Positions 44,492 to 53,491 of a stretch of 64,000 bases of DNA are shown one piece after another. The notes under the pieces were generated by a model. The model saw only the letters and a list, made by a program, of their open reading frames with translations. It was not told the origin of the DNA and did no database searches. The position numbers and the translations under genes are program-made. Every line of letters begins with the position of its first letter. Position 1 is the stretch's first letter. Origin of the DNA: Spirochaetes bacterium GWE1_32_154 (GTDB lineage: Bacteria; Spirochaetota; GWE2-31-10). The stretch is from positions 39,038-103,037 of the forward strand of contig MIAY01000028.1 in the NCBI GenBank assembly GCA_001829315.1, read 5' to 3'.

Positions 44492-45292
44492 ATGGTTGGA
44501 AAACAAATTAGATTGGAACGAATTATTAATAGGGATACAGGTAATGCTGTTATTGTACCGTTAGATCATGGTTTTACAATGGGACCGATACCGGGGTTAA
44601 TCAATGTACGGGAAACTATTGAAAAGATAGCATTGGGCGGGGCAAATTCTGTAATTCTTCATAAAGGTAATGTAACTGCAGGTCATAGAGGCACAGGTTC
44701 CGATGTAGGTTTAATTGTTCATTTATCAGGCTCGACAAGTTTAGCACCTAATTCTTCCAGTAAAGTGCTTGTATGTACTATTGAAGAGGCAATTAAACTC
44801 GGGGCTGACGGTGTATCAATTCATGTTAATCTTGGTGCTGATCAGGAACCTGAAATGCTTAAAGATTTTGGTTTAGTTGGTAAAACCTGCTCAGAATGGG
44901 GTATTCCATTAATTGCGATGATGTATACGCGAGGAAGTAAAATACAAAATGAATATGAAGAGAAATATGTAAAAATTGCAGCTAGAGTTGCCAGTGAAAT
45001 GGGAGCTGATATGGTAAAAGTATCATTTACCGGTTCAGAAGAGTCATTTGCCCGGGTTGTTGAGGGATGCAGCATTCCTGTTTTGATAGCCGGTGGTGAA
45101 AAAGCAGAATCAACAAAAGATGTTTTAAAAAATGTTAAAATGGCTATGAATGCCGGTGGACGAGGCGTTTCAATAGGTAGAAATGTTTTTCAACATGAAG
45201 ATCCTTCTTTGTTGTGTAAAGCAGTTTCAATGATAGTGAATAATAATGCGTCTGTTGATGAGGCAATGATGATTATGGGAGTACATAAATGA
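44492..45292 (+). CDS. 2-Amino-3,7-dideoxy-D-threo-hept-6-ulosonate synthase-like class I aldolase (AroA')
   Basis: The 266-residue DhnA-type aldolase has DHGFTMGP near residue 26, a Tyr in MMYTRG near 143 and the Schiff-base Lys in MVKVSFTGS near 176, with GGRGVSIGRNVFQ closing the barrel. Archaeal-type fructose-bisphosphate aldolases share this fold, but the next gene is 3-dehydroquinate synthase II, overlapping by four bases (ATGA). That pairing identifies the ADTH-synthase role: joining aspartate semialdehyde with a sugar-derived unit to start aromatic amino-acid synthesis. AGGAG precedes the ATG. The attenuator just upstream, with its aromatic leader, independently supports the assignment. 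Confidence 0.85.
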   Translation: MVGKQIRLERIINRDTGNAVIVPLDHGFTMGPIPGLINVRETIEKIALGGANSVILHKGNVTAGHRGTGSDVGLIVHLSGSTSLAPNSSSKVLVCTIEEAIKLGADGVSIHVNLGADQEPEMLKDFGLVGKTCSEWGIPLIAMMYTRGSKIQNEYEEKYVKIAARVASEMGADMVKVSFTGSEESFARVVEGCSIPVLIAGGEKAESTKDVLKNVKMAMNAGGRGVSIGRNVFQHEDPSLLCKAVSMIVNNNASVDEAMMIMGVHK

Positions 45293-46275
45293 AAAAAGTA
45301 TATCTTGAAGTTGTAGAATGGAATAAATCACTGGTAACTGATGCAATTGAAAATGGTGTTGATGCTTTTTTTACCAATAATGCAGAAATTAAAAAAAATA
45401 TTAGTGAATTAGCAAAGGTTGATGTGTATCTTATTGATGATTTACCAGATCATATTAATTTTTTCACCCTTGATTCGAAGGATGCAGAAATAAAAGCTGC
45501 CGGTATGCCGGGAAATATTGAATTGATTATAAAAACATCCGGCTGGACAATAATTCCTTATGAAAATCTAATAGCAGTAAGAGAAAATATTCTTGCGACT
45601 GTTTCATCTGTAGATGATGCTATAGAATCAATCGGGATTCTTGAAAAAGGTGTAACAGGGGTGTATGTTTCAAATTGTGATTCTGAATGTATGATTAATA
45701 TTTTAAAAACAGTAAAATCAAAAAAATCAAATATGGCATTAACAGTTGGAGAAATACTTTCTGTTGAAAAGTTAAATATTGGTGATCGGGTTTGTATTGA
45801 TACGATTAGTTCAATGAAAGACGGCGAAGGAATGTTAGTCGGTGATTACTCTAATGGAATGCTTCTTGTTAATTCAGAATCAGTTGATAATCCTTATGTC
45901 GCTTCAAGGCCTTTTAGAGTAAATGCCGGTGCAGTACATTGTTATGTTATGACTCCGGGTAATAGAACAAAATATCTGTCTGATTTACGAAGTGGTGATG
46001 ATGTATTAATTGTTAATAGCAAAGGTGAGTGTTATACCTCGGTTATCGGCCGGATTAAACAGGAAAAAAGACCTATGCTTAGAATTGTCATAAAAGGAAA
46101 TGTTAAAGATTTTAGTGTTGTATTACAAAATGCTGAAACGATTCGTGTTGTAACAGATAATGGCAGTTCAAAGTCAGTCGTAGAATTAAAAACCGGGGAC
46201 AAGGTTACTATTTTTGAAGAAGTCGGCGGAAGACATTTTGGACATAAAATTACTGAAACAATTGATGAGAAATAA
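45289..46275 (+). CDS. 3-Dehydroquinate synthase II (AroB')
   Basis: The 328-residue protein carries the archaeal-type DHQ synthase II signatures. These include the NGVDAFF start region, LEKGVTGV, GDRVCIDTISSMKDGEGMLVG, then ASRPFRVNAGAVHCYV and GGRHFG near the end. It converts the ADTH product oxidatively to 3-dehydroquinate and is unrelated to bacterial AroB. Its four-base overlap with the upstream gene indicates translational coupling in a two-gene operon. The palindromic repeat at 46301 probably ends the transcript. The remaining shikimate genes are not in the window. Confidence 0.9.
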   Translation: MKKVYLEVVEWNKSLVTDAIENGVDAFFTNNAEIKKNISELAKVDVYLIDDLPDHINFFTLDSKDAEIKAAGMPGNIELIIKTSGWTIIPYENLIAVRENILATVSSVDDAIESIGILEKGVTGVYVSNCDSECMINILKTVKSKKSNMALTVGEILSVEKLNIGDRVCIDTISSMKDGEGMLVGDYSNGMLLVNSESVDNPYVASRPFRVNAGAVHCYVMTPGNRTKYLSDLRSGDDVLIVNSKGECYTSVIGRIKQEKRPMLRIVIKGNVKDFSVVLQNAETIRVVTDNGSSKSVVELKTGDKVTIFEEVGGRHFGHKITETIDEK

Positions 46276-46300
46276 AGTTTGGCAAATGATTAATTGGTAG

Positions 46301-46349
46301 GGCCTCTTGCAAAAATACTTTTCTTTTCTCGAATTTTTGCAAGAGGCTA
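46301..46349. repeat. Palindromic repeat, TTGCAAAAAT family
   Basis: GGCCTCTTGCAAAAATAC pairs with the ATTTTTGCAAGAGGC arm. The centre reads TTTTCTTTTCTC. It lies 25 bases after the DHQ synthase II stop and may serve as its terminator. The stretch from here to 46530 holds no gene. Confidence 0.7.
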
Positions 46350-46530
46350 TTTATATCACCTTCAATATAATAATGTAGATTGATTTAAATTAAAAATAGT
46401 ATTTTTGTATCGAAACCTTAATATTATGATTAAAAATATCGACAATCAAAAGGGAGTCTGTCAAGAAATTAGATTTTTTTTTCAGTATATACTTTAACTG
46501 TTTGTGATTTTTGTTTAATCGGGGGCAATT

Positions 46531-48744
46531 GTGGATACTATCAGATTGAAATTTATAATACCTGCATTTATTTCACTATTCGTGATTATTGCTTCATTAT
46601 ATATTCCTCATGTTTTTTTGTATGATAATAATACTTTATTTTCATTTCTTCATCTTGACACGCTTGTCGAAAATGGGCAGCAAAATAAAGGTGTAAGAAA
46701 GTATTTTTCATTACTCCAGGATAAAGAGTTGGATTTAGGCGAGTTTATTGATCTGCTCTATTTTTTTTCATCGATGGATCCTGCATTAATTGTGTATGAT
46801 AGAACTAATTCTTCTTTTTTCTCTGATAGAATGACGACTGATACTATGAATGATTTTATTAAAAATAATAATAAAGTTATTACAACTTCAAAATCGTCAT
46901 CATTAAAAGGAATGGGAATTATTCGTGGTAATTACTTACATAATGATTTAATTTTAAATAATTTTGTATATTTACAAACAAAAAATTCCTTTAATCTATC
47001 TAATTCCATGGGCGATATTTTGTTATTTCCTGATCAGTTTATCATTCCTCCATATAAAAACTCTTTGTATACGAATGATATTGCTAATGGAAATGTTGAT
47101 ATTCTTTATAAAATGGGGAAACGGTATGCTTTCACACTTCCATTTTTGATTTATTTAAAACTTACTGACATTTCTCAATTAGAACGATTAAAATTTGAAG
47201 AAACATCAGTGAAAATAGGTCCTAATACATTATATTATGATGAACGCGGACGAATTTCATTTAATCATAAGAAGTCAATTATTGTACCGGTCACATTAAC
47301 TAAATTATCTGACTTTGGAGATGTATTAGAAAAAAGAACTGAATTAATTAAGACACTGTATACATTAGGAATAATAAAAAATAAAGATAGCAGTATAAAT
47401 TCTTATTTGGATGATGAATCAGTAATTGATACAATTTATAATATACCTGAATTCACTAACACAGAAAAAAATGCATTATTAACTTCTGCAAAACGACTTG
47501 CATCAGAATGGAAAAGTTTTAAACAGATTTATAAAAATCAATTAGGTGAAAGTATTATTTTTATTTCAAGGCAGAATAAAACCGGCTGGATTTCTAAAAC
47601 ACTCAGTGATGTGTATATTTTAGAAAAAAAAGATCAATTGAAAAGAATCATTTATACATTTTCTTTTCTTATTAGTGTTCTCTTTTTTCTGTTATGTTTT
47701 TTATTTGTCTTTTATATAAGAACATTACTGAGTGTATTGTTTAGCATAACTATCATCATCATTAATCTAATACTTTATTTTTTTGCAATAAATTATTTAA
47801 AATACGATTATCCGGTTTTTATAACAATTATTTTTTGTATTACCGGTACTTTTTTCGGGCTTTTTTATAAGCAATTATATTTTTTGGTATGGTATAAAGA
47901 AGTTTCCCGGGTTCTTGGCCAGAATATTTCAAATGAATATAAAAAAAATATTGCTTGTGCATTTAAAAATAATGAAACTGACTTTAGTTCCGGTTTTAGA
48001 ATTGCTTCCTTTATGAATGTTGATATATCAGGGATTTTAGAATATGAAAAAAATGATACAAATTTTATATATGATGGAAAAGTTTTACAGGATATTGAGT
48101 TTTTAATTAAGTCAAAAAATGGTGTCATTAATTCAATAACACCATCATGCGTATCTTCTTATTTTGGTGTCCCTTTACGAACTGAAAATGCTGAATATAT
48201 ATCAAATAATTTAGATGCAGCGAAAACTATTGTTACTTTTTTTGAAAAAGATACCTCTGTATCTGATACTTTAAAAATTGCTATTCATGTTAAAAATGAA
48301 TATTTTGATTTATTACAAACTGAAGACGTTGTAAGGTATAGAAATATTGGTTCATCAATTAATATTTTAATTGGTATGAAAGTAATAGCATCCCGTTTTG
48401 AATGTAAAATTCTCATTAGTGCCTCTGTTGTAAAATTATCATCCGAATCATTAAAAGTCAGAATGCTTGATCGGGTGAGAATAAAAGGACACGAGAGAGT
48501 AGAGCGTTTTTTTGAATATTTTACTGATGAAGACTATAAAGAAAAAGAAAAAATAATTGATTATTTCCATGCCGGATTAAAGTTGTTTGAATTAAAAATG
48601 TGGGATGATTCATCATATTATTTCAGACAATGTTTAAAATTAGACCCGGAAGATGTTCCATCAAAAATATATTTAAAACGATGCAAGGATTTTATCTATG
48701 TTGCACCAGATGAAGATTGGGATGGGGTGTATGAGGTCGAATAA
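46531..48744 (+). CDS. Membrane protein with CHASE2-like sensor and degenerate class III cyclase domain
   Basis: The 737-residue protein has TM1 at about 8-27, an extracytoplasmic region to about 370 and three membrane segments at about 373-455: the CHASE2-adenylate-cyclase plan common in spirochaetes. The C-terminal domain keeps the outline MNVDISG, YFGVP, IAIHVKN, YRNIGSSINILIGM, LDRVRIKG and a closing TPR-like helix pair. The second metal Asp of the usual FxGDAxMAVFG is replaced (ITPSCVSSYFG), and the Asn/Arg of the catalytic GDAVNLASR segment are altered. It is probably catalytically dead and regulatory. GTG start behind GGGGG; the deacetylase gene follows after four bases. Confidence 0.7.
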   Translation: MDTIRLKFIIPAFISLFVIIASLYIPHVFLYDNNTLFSFLHLDTLVENGQQNKGVRKYFSLLQDKELDLGEFIDLLYFFSSMDPALIVYDRTNSSFFSDRMTTDTMNDFIKNNNKVITTSKSSSLKGMGIIRGNYLHNDLILNNFVYLQTKNSFNLSNSMGDILLFPDQFIIPPYKNSLYTNDIANGNVDILYKMGKRYAFTLPFLIYLKLTDISQLERLKFEETSVKIGPNTLYYDERGRISFNHKKSIIVPVTLTKLSDFGDVLEKRTELIKTLYTLGIIKNKDSSINSYLDDESVIDTIYNIPEFTNTEKNALLTSAKRLASEWKSFKQIYKNQLGESIIFISRQNKTGWISKTLSDVYILEKKDQLKRIIYTFSFLISVLFFLLCFLFVFYIRTLLSVLFSITIIIINLILYFFAINYLKYDYPVFITIIFCITGTFFGLFYKQLYFLVWYKEVSRVLGQNISNEYKKNIACAFKNNETDFSSGFRIASFMNVDISGILEYEKNDTNFIYDGKVLQDIEFLIKSKNGVINSITPSCVSSYFGVPLRTENAEYISNNLDAAKTIVTFFEKDTSVSDTLKIAIHVKNEYFDLLQTEDVVRYRNIGSSINILIGMKVIASRFECKILISASVVKLSSESLKVRMLDRVRIKGHERVERFFEYFTDEDYKEKEKIIDYFHAGLKLFELKMWDDSSYYFRQCLKLDPEDVPSKIYLKRCKDFIYVAPDEDWDGVYEVE

Positions 48745-48748
48745 ATAA

Positions 48749-50074
48749 ATGCCACCTGCTAAAAAAACCGGTAAAACAGTAAAGAGACCTGTTAAAAGAA
48801 AAAAAAAGAATACCGGGAAATCATCAATCATAATTTTATCTTTTTTTGCTTTCTTCTTAATGACTTTATCAGTAATAATTTATTATACACTGGTCATTTT
48901 TCCTGATCAATTAACAAAAGAAATAAAAAAGAATATTGTCGAAATCTATAAACCGGAGAGTATTAAAGATTCAGGCGGTGTGCTGGTAATGAAATTGACT
49001 GGAAAACCTGAAATTACTATTCAAAAGAAAATTTATCAGAAAATTTTAAATAAATATGGATTAGAAGTCTTTTTCGAAAAAATAAATGGAAGTGATGATA
49101 GAGGAATTAATAAATTAACTTTTTTTAAAGGAAATAATCGATTTAACGAACCGGGTGAAGTGTATATTTATTGGAATGTGGCAAAGAAAAATATTATTAT
49201 AGAACAAAAGACCGTAAAAGAGCGGGTTTATAGCCCTAAAAGGGATGAAAAGCAATTACAGGCAATTAAAAAGATTAAATATCAGGAACCAGCTCCGGTT
49301 AAGAAAGAAAATAAAAAACTTGTACATACAAAAGCAGAAAATCCCCGTAAAAACGTCGAAAAAAAAATAATAATAGCACCTTCAAACATTGAGAAACCTC
49401 AATTGGTAAAAAAATCAAAAATTTGTATTGTTATTGATGATGCGGGGTATCAATATGAGAAAGCCTCCTTATTTTTTGAAAGTGGGTTAAACATAACATA
49501 CGCACTAATTCCGGGATTAAATGCAAGTAAACAACATTATACAACTATAACAAATCATGGGCATGATCTAATTTTGCATATTCCGATGGAGCCTGAGAAA
49601 GGCAGGGATTTTGTAGAAAAAGAAGCTGTTTTAACAACGATGAGTGATAATGAAATAAATGTTTTAATCAACAGATTTTTTAATGAGTACCCGAAAGCTC
49701 TTGGTGCAAATAATCACATGGGCTCAAAAGCTGTTAAAGATGCACGGGTCATGAATTCTGCAATTTCCGTAATTAAAAAAAGAGATTTATTCTGGCTTGA
49801 TTCCTTAACATCACCGGGATCAGTTGCAGATGAAGTTGCATCAATTCAAGGTGTCCCATATCTGTCAAGAGATGTTTTTTTAGACAATGAAAATTCTGAA
49901 AAATATATTAACGACGCAATGGTTACATTGATTAAAATTGCAAAGAGAAGAGGATATGCAATAGGAATCGGGCATTTACAAAGTGATGTTTTAATAAAAG
50001 TTCTGAAAGAATATTATTCGAGAAGTAACGAATTATCAATAGAGTTTGTTGGTATACATTCTATTATCAATTGA
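48749..50074 (+). CDS. Divergent polysaccharide deacetylase family protein (YibQ-like)
   Basis: The 441-residue protein has a strongly basic N-terminus and one membrane anchor (about 27-50). A Lys-rich low-complexity linker to about 215 follows, then a C-terminal divergent NodB-like domain. That domain shows IVIDDAGYQ near 225, YALIPGL, HDLILHIPMEP, ALGANNHMGS, FWLDSLTS and GIGHLQ. YibQ-type proteins are envelope proteins thought to act on cell-wall glycans. The active domain faces the periplasm here, by topology. GAGGTCG precedes the ATG, four bases after the cyclase-like gene, so they form an operon. Confidence 0.82.
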   Translation: MPPAKKTGKTVKRPVKRKKKNTGKSSIIILSFFAFFLMTLSVIIYYTLVIFPDQLTKEIKKNIVEIYKPESIKDSGGVLVMKLTGKPEITIQKKIYQKILNKYGLEVFFEKINGSDDRGINKLTFFKGNNRFNEPGEVYIYWNVAKKNIIIEQKTVKERVYSPKRDEKQLQAIKKIKYQEPAPVKKENKKLVHTKAENPRKNVEKKIIIAPSNIEKPQLVKKSKICIVIDDAGYQYEKASLFFESGLNITYALIPGLNASKQHYTTITNHGHDLILHIPMEPEKGRDFVEKEAVLTTMSDNEINVLINRFFNEYPKALGANNHMGSKAVKDARVMNSAISVIKKRDLFWLDSLTSPGSVADEVASIQGVPYLSRDVFLDNENSEKYINDAMVTLIKIAKRRGYAIGIGHLQSDVLIKVLKEYYSRSNELSIEFVGIHSIIN

Positions 50075-50100
50075 GCTTCTTGCAAAAATAATTGTCTTTT
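50073..50100. repeat. Half copy of the TTGCAAAAAT repeat
   Basis: GAGCTTCTTGCAAAAATAAT begins at the stop of the deacetylase gene. The complementary arm is missing, so it is a decayed copy. Confidence 0.5.
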
Positions 50101-50215
50101 TACTATCGCTTAATTGACAAATGAATAATTTAATGATAAAAATTATAATCCTGATAATGCACCGTTAATAAAACGGATTGATTTAATAAAATATAAAAAT
50201 AAATAAGGAAATGGT

Positions 50216-51766
50216 ATGCCGGAAAATAAAGGAACTAATGAAAAACAGACTAAAAAAGAAGTTTTTGTTCATAAAAACATCTTTATTTACATTGTAATAG
50301 GCTTAATAATTCTAACTTTTGTTATAAGTAGTGGTGTCGTACCGGGTTTTTTTGATTTTATTAGCGAGATAACAACTAAAGCGGATAAGAATACTGATGG
50401 AACAATATCTATTGAACGATTAGCACAAACTCCTGCTAATCAGGGTAATTCTAATGCTTTTATTGGTAAAGTACTTGGTAAGAAGATTCAATTTGGTCGT
50501 GATGACGATTTTAATAGAAAATATGACAGTATTATAAATAATAAAAATTTTAACGGTTATCAAAAATACCAGTACTTGAAAATGGTTTTTGATAGTGAAA
50601 TTGAAAAAATAATCGGTATGTTCAGTGCTCAAAAAATGGGTATTACTGTATCAAATGCAAATATTTTAAAAATAATTGCTAAAAGAAGTTATACTGATGA
50701 ATCAGGAGCTATTAATTATACTGCTCTTAAAAGAGATTTAAATAAAATTAATCAGGGACATTCTGAAGAAGTTCGTGCAGAGTTGTTACTTGAGAATTAT
50801 GAATATGATTATTTCCTTAACCTGCCTGTTGGATATGATGAAGTTAAATATCAATATATGGTTGATAATTCAACAGTAAAGATTAAATATTTTGAGATTA
50901 AAAATGATGATATATCTTTGGATAAAATTGATCAGTTTGCAAAGTTAAATGATGAAAAGTTTAAACAATATAAAATCAGTAAAATTATTTTCTCAGAATC
51001 AAATAAAAAAGATGCTGAGGCAGCTTTGATTTCATTGATAAATCAACCTGCACAATTTAATGAAGTTGCGTCAAAATTAAGAGTTGATAATAAAATTATC
51101 AATGTTTTAAATAATTCAGAGTATTATTTTCTCAGTGATTATGATATCGAAATTGCAACAGCTTTAAAAGATACGCAAATCGGTGCGATTGCAAATAAAA
51201 TTGTAAAAGAACCAAATATTGGTTATGTTATAGTAAAACTGGAAGATGTAAAATCTGTTGATATTACAAATCAAACGTCATTGGAAAAGGTTAAAGCAGA
51301 TTATGTTCTTGAAAACAAAGCTATTGTAGAACTTGATGCTAAGAAAAAAGCTGATGATATACATAAAGCATTATTGGATAATAAGAATATTGATACGTTA
51401 GCAGTTACAACCGGAATTAAACTTGAATCTCCTGAAACCGAATTTAAAGTTACTGATCAAATATTCTCATCATTAAGTAGAGAAAATGACAATGATTTAG
51501 CTTTTATGATGTCGATATTTGGAAAAGATGCAAAATCTACTCTATCACCTTATAAATTTGACAATGGGTTTATTGTGGTTTATGTAGAAAGTAAAAAAAT
51601 GGCTGATGTTGAACAATTAAGTTCTTCGTATGAACAATTGGAAAAGAAAATTTCAGCAGATAAAAGTAATGGTTTGAAATTTGATTTTTATGCTGAGAAA
51701 AAGAAAGAGTATAAAGTTGTCGATAATTTTAAATATGTCTTTAAGATTCAGGACTTTTTACAATAA
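50216..51766 (+). CDS. PpiD/SurA-type periplasmic folding factor
   Basis: The 516-residue protein has one N-terminal membrane anchor (about 22-45). A SurA-N-like helical region (about 85-200, with FDSEIEKIIGMFSAQKMGITVS) leads to a parvulin-like middle region (about 245-345, including IIFSESNKKDAEAALISL and IGYVIVKLEDVKS) and a helical C-terminal lobe. This is the PpiD plan: an inner-membrane-anchored chaperone for exported proteins. The parvulin active-site residues are not clearly conserved, so isomerase activity is doubtful. AAGGA precedes the ATG. The MAF gene follows ten bases later. The giant surface proteins elsewhere in the window are plausible clients. Confidence 0.7.
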   Translation: MPENKGTNEKQTKKEVFVHKNIFIYIVIGLIILTFVISSGVVPGFFDFISEITTKADKNTDGTISIERLAQTPANQGNSNAFIGKVLGKKIQFGRDDDFNRKYDSIINNKNFNGYQKYQYLKMVFDSEIEKIIGMFSAQKMGITVSNANILKIIAKRSYTDESGAINYTALKRDLNKINQGHSEEVRAELLLENYEYDYFLNLPVGYDEVKYQYMVDNSTVKIKYFEIKNDDISLDKIDQFAKLNDEKFKQYKISKIIFSESNKKDAEAALISLINQPAQFNEVASKLRVDNKIINVLNNSEYYFLSDYDIEIATALKDTQIGAIANKIVKEPNIGYVIVKLEDVKSVDITNQTSLEKVKADYVLENKAIVELDAKKKADDIHKALLDNKNIDTLAVTTGIKLESPETEFKVTDQIFSSLSRENDNDLAFMMSIFGKDAKSTLSPYKFDNGFIVVYVESKKMADVEQLSSSYEQLEKKISADKSNGLKFDFYAEKKKEYKVVDNFKYVFKIQDFLQ

Positions 51767-51776
51767 GAAGGAATCA

Positions 51777-53483
51777 ATGACAAATGATTTGAATAATGGA
51801 GCTGCCGCAGGCGGCTCTTTTTTTTCAGTTACTTATGAAATCGCACGAAGCGGTTATGAAACACTGCTCATTAATGGAAAGTATATTCACTCTAAATTTA
51901 AACCTGAAACCGATAGTGAGAATATAGTATTTCCGGGTACTTGTATTATTGCAATATATGGTTTAGGGTTAGCCTACCATGTTAACAATATAGCTATTTC
52001 AAATCCAGATTCAATTATAATTGTGTATGAACCATTATTAGATGTATTTAACCATACTAAAGAATTACTTAAACAATTTCCGGCCGGTAAAAATGTCTTT
52101 ATAATTAATAATTTTGATACAAATTATATTCTTGATTTATTAGATTCTGTTTTTCCCTATTCATTTTTGCGATTAAAAACATATACTCATATAGGTTATA
52201 GAAATATTAATACTGAATGTGAGACAATATTTTTTGAAAACATATCAAAGGCTTACAAAACAATAGTTCAGAATATAATGACCGAAGCGAATTTCATACC
52301 ATTATGGTTTAAAAATACAGTTTATAATTTCAGTTTTTTAAAAAAGAGTAGTATTGTAACTATAACACATAGTTGTAATCAGGATGATATTGCAGTCATT
52401 TGCGGTGCAGGACCGACTTTGGATGATTCTATATCATTTTTGCGTTATTATCGTGAAAAATTAACAATTTTTGCAACCGATACTGCATTATTGCCACTAA
52501 GTGAAGCCGGGATTGTACCTGATGTTGTTGTCTGTTTAGATGGACAGCAGTGGTCAATTGAAGATTTTGTAACTCAATTCAGTTCAGATACAGTTTTTTT
52601 ATTTGATATTCTTGGGTTGCCTGCTATTCAGCATTATAATGAAAATATTGTATACACTTCACATTCATATAAGAAAAATTCATTCCAGGACTGGATGTTT
52701 AAAAGTATTAATTGCAAATCAGGTTTAATAAATACCGGTGGAACTGTCACTGATTATTGTCTTGATATTGCTGTTAAAGCCGGTTTTAAGAATATTGTAT
52801 TTGCAGGATATGATATGTCATTTCCCGGGAACAAAACTCATGCAAGGGGAACACCCTATCATAAAAGAGTAGTTAATAATTCGAACTATTTTTTAACCAT
52901 ATCAGATCAATTCTTAAAAAGCATTTCACAAAGAAACCCGGTTTATGAAAAGAATAACTCTGGTAAATTACTTTTCACCGATTTTGTAATGAGTAATTAC
53001 AGATCGTATCTTGAAAACTACATTGCAATGTTTAAGGATATCCATTTTTATTCAGCTTCCGATGAAGCTGTTCGTATTGAGGGAGTGACTTATATAAACC
53101 CCGATGATTTCTTTTCTTCTGTTAGTTCTGTTAAGCGTGTAATGTGCTATGAAAAGATAGCGATAAATTCAGGTGACATTTCTATACTTTTTGAAAAGTT
53201 ATCCGCTTCTTTATTTATCTATTCAACAAAATTATCAGATATTTTAAATAGTATTAATTGGGATAGTTTAACTAATGAATTACTTGCATCTATAAATTCA
53301 TTGATGGATGAAATATTCACCCTCTATCCATTTTTAAATAGTTTTAATATCATGACCGATATTATTTTAGATGGAAAAGGAATTGATTGTTTATCAGTGT
53401 TATATGCAAAACATAAATCATTCCGGTTATTGCAGTCAATTTACTTTGTTATAAGAACATTACAAAAAGCAGCCAATCGATAG
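51777..53483 (+). CDS. MAF/DUF115 (MptE-like) motility-associated glycosyltransferase
   Basis: The ATG at 51777 behind AAGAAGGA gives 568 residues; the frame opens earlier, inside the preceding gene. The core motif CGAGPTLDDSISFLR, then FATDTALLPLSEAGIVPDVVVCLDG and the later FAGYDMSFPGNKTHARG define the DUF115/6-hydroxymethylpterin-pyrophosphokinase-like fold of motility accessory factors. In several bacteria these add nonulosonic sugars to flagellin. No flagellar gene is in the window, so the acceptor is unknown. It sits between ppiD-like and moeA genes with gaps of about ten bases. Confidence 0.85.
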   Translation: MTNDLNNGAAAGGSFFSVTYEIARSGYETLLINGKYIHSKFKPETDSENIVFPGTCIIAIYGLGLAYHVNNIAISNPDSIIIVYEPLLDVFNHTKELLKQFPAGKNVFIINNFDTNYILDLLDSVFPYSFLRLKTYTHIGYRNINTECETIFFENISKAYKTIVQNIMTEANFIPLWFKNTVYNFSFLKKSSIVTITHSCNQDDIAVICGAGPTLDDSISFLRYYREKLTIFATDTALLPLSEAGIVPDVVVCLDGQQWSIEDFVTQFSSDTVFLFDILGLPAIQHYNENIVYTSHSYKKNSFQDWMFKSINCKSGLINTGGTVTDYCLDIAVKAGFKNIVFAGYDMSFPGNKTHARGTPYHKRVVNNSNYFLTISDQFLKSISQRNPVYEKNNSGKLLFTDFVMSNYRSYLENYIAMFKDIHFYSASDEAVRIEGVTYINPDDFFSSVSSVKRVMCYEKIAINSGDISILFEKLSASLFIYSTKLSDILNSINWDSLTNELLASINSLMDEIFTLYPFLNSFNIMTDIILDGKGIDCLSVLYAKHKSFRLLQSIYFVIRTLQKAANR

Positions 53484-53491
53484 GGGAGTAT

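Noticed and set aside
44309..44506. 65-codon minus-strand ORF across the attenuator
   Set aside because: It runs through the hairpins and the start of the aldolase-type gene with no ribosome-binding site; the plus-strand regulatory reading explains the sequence better.
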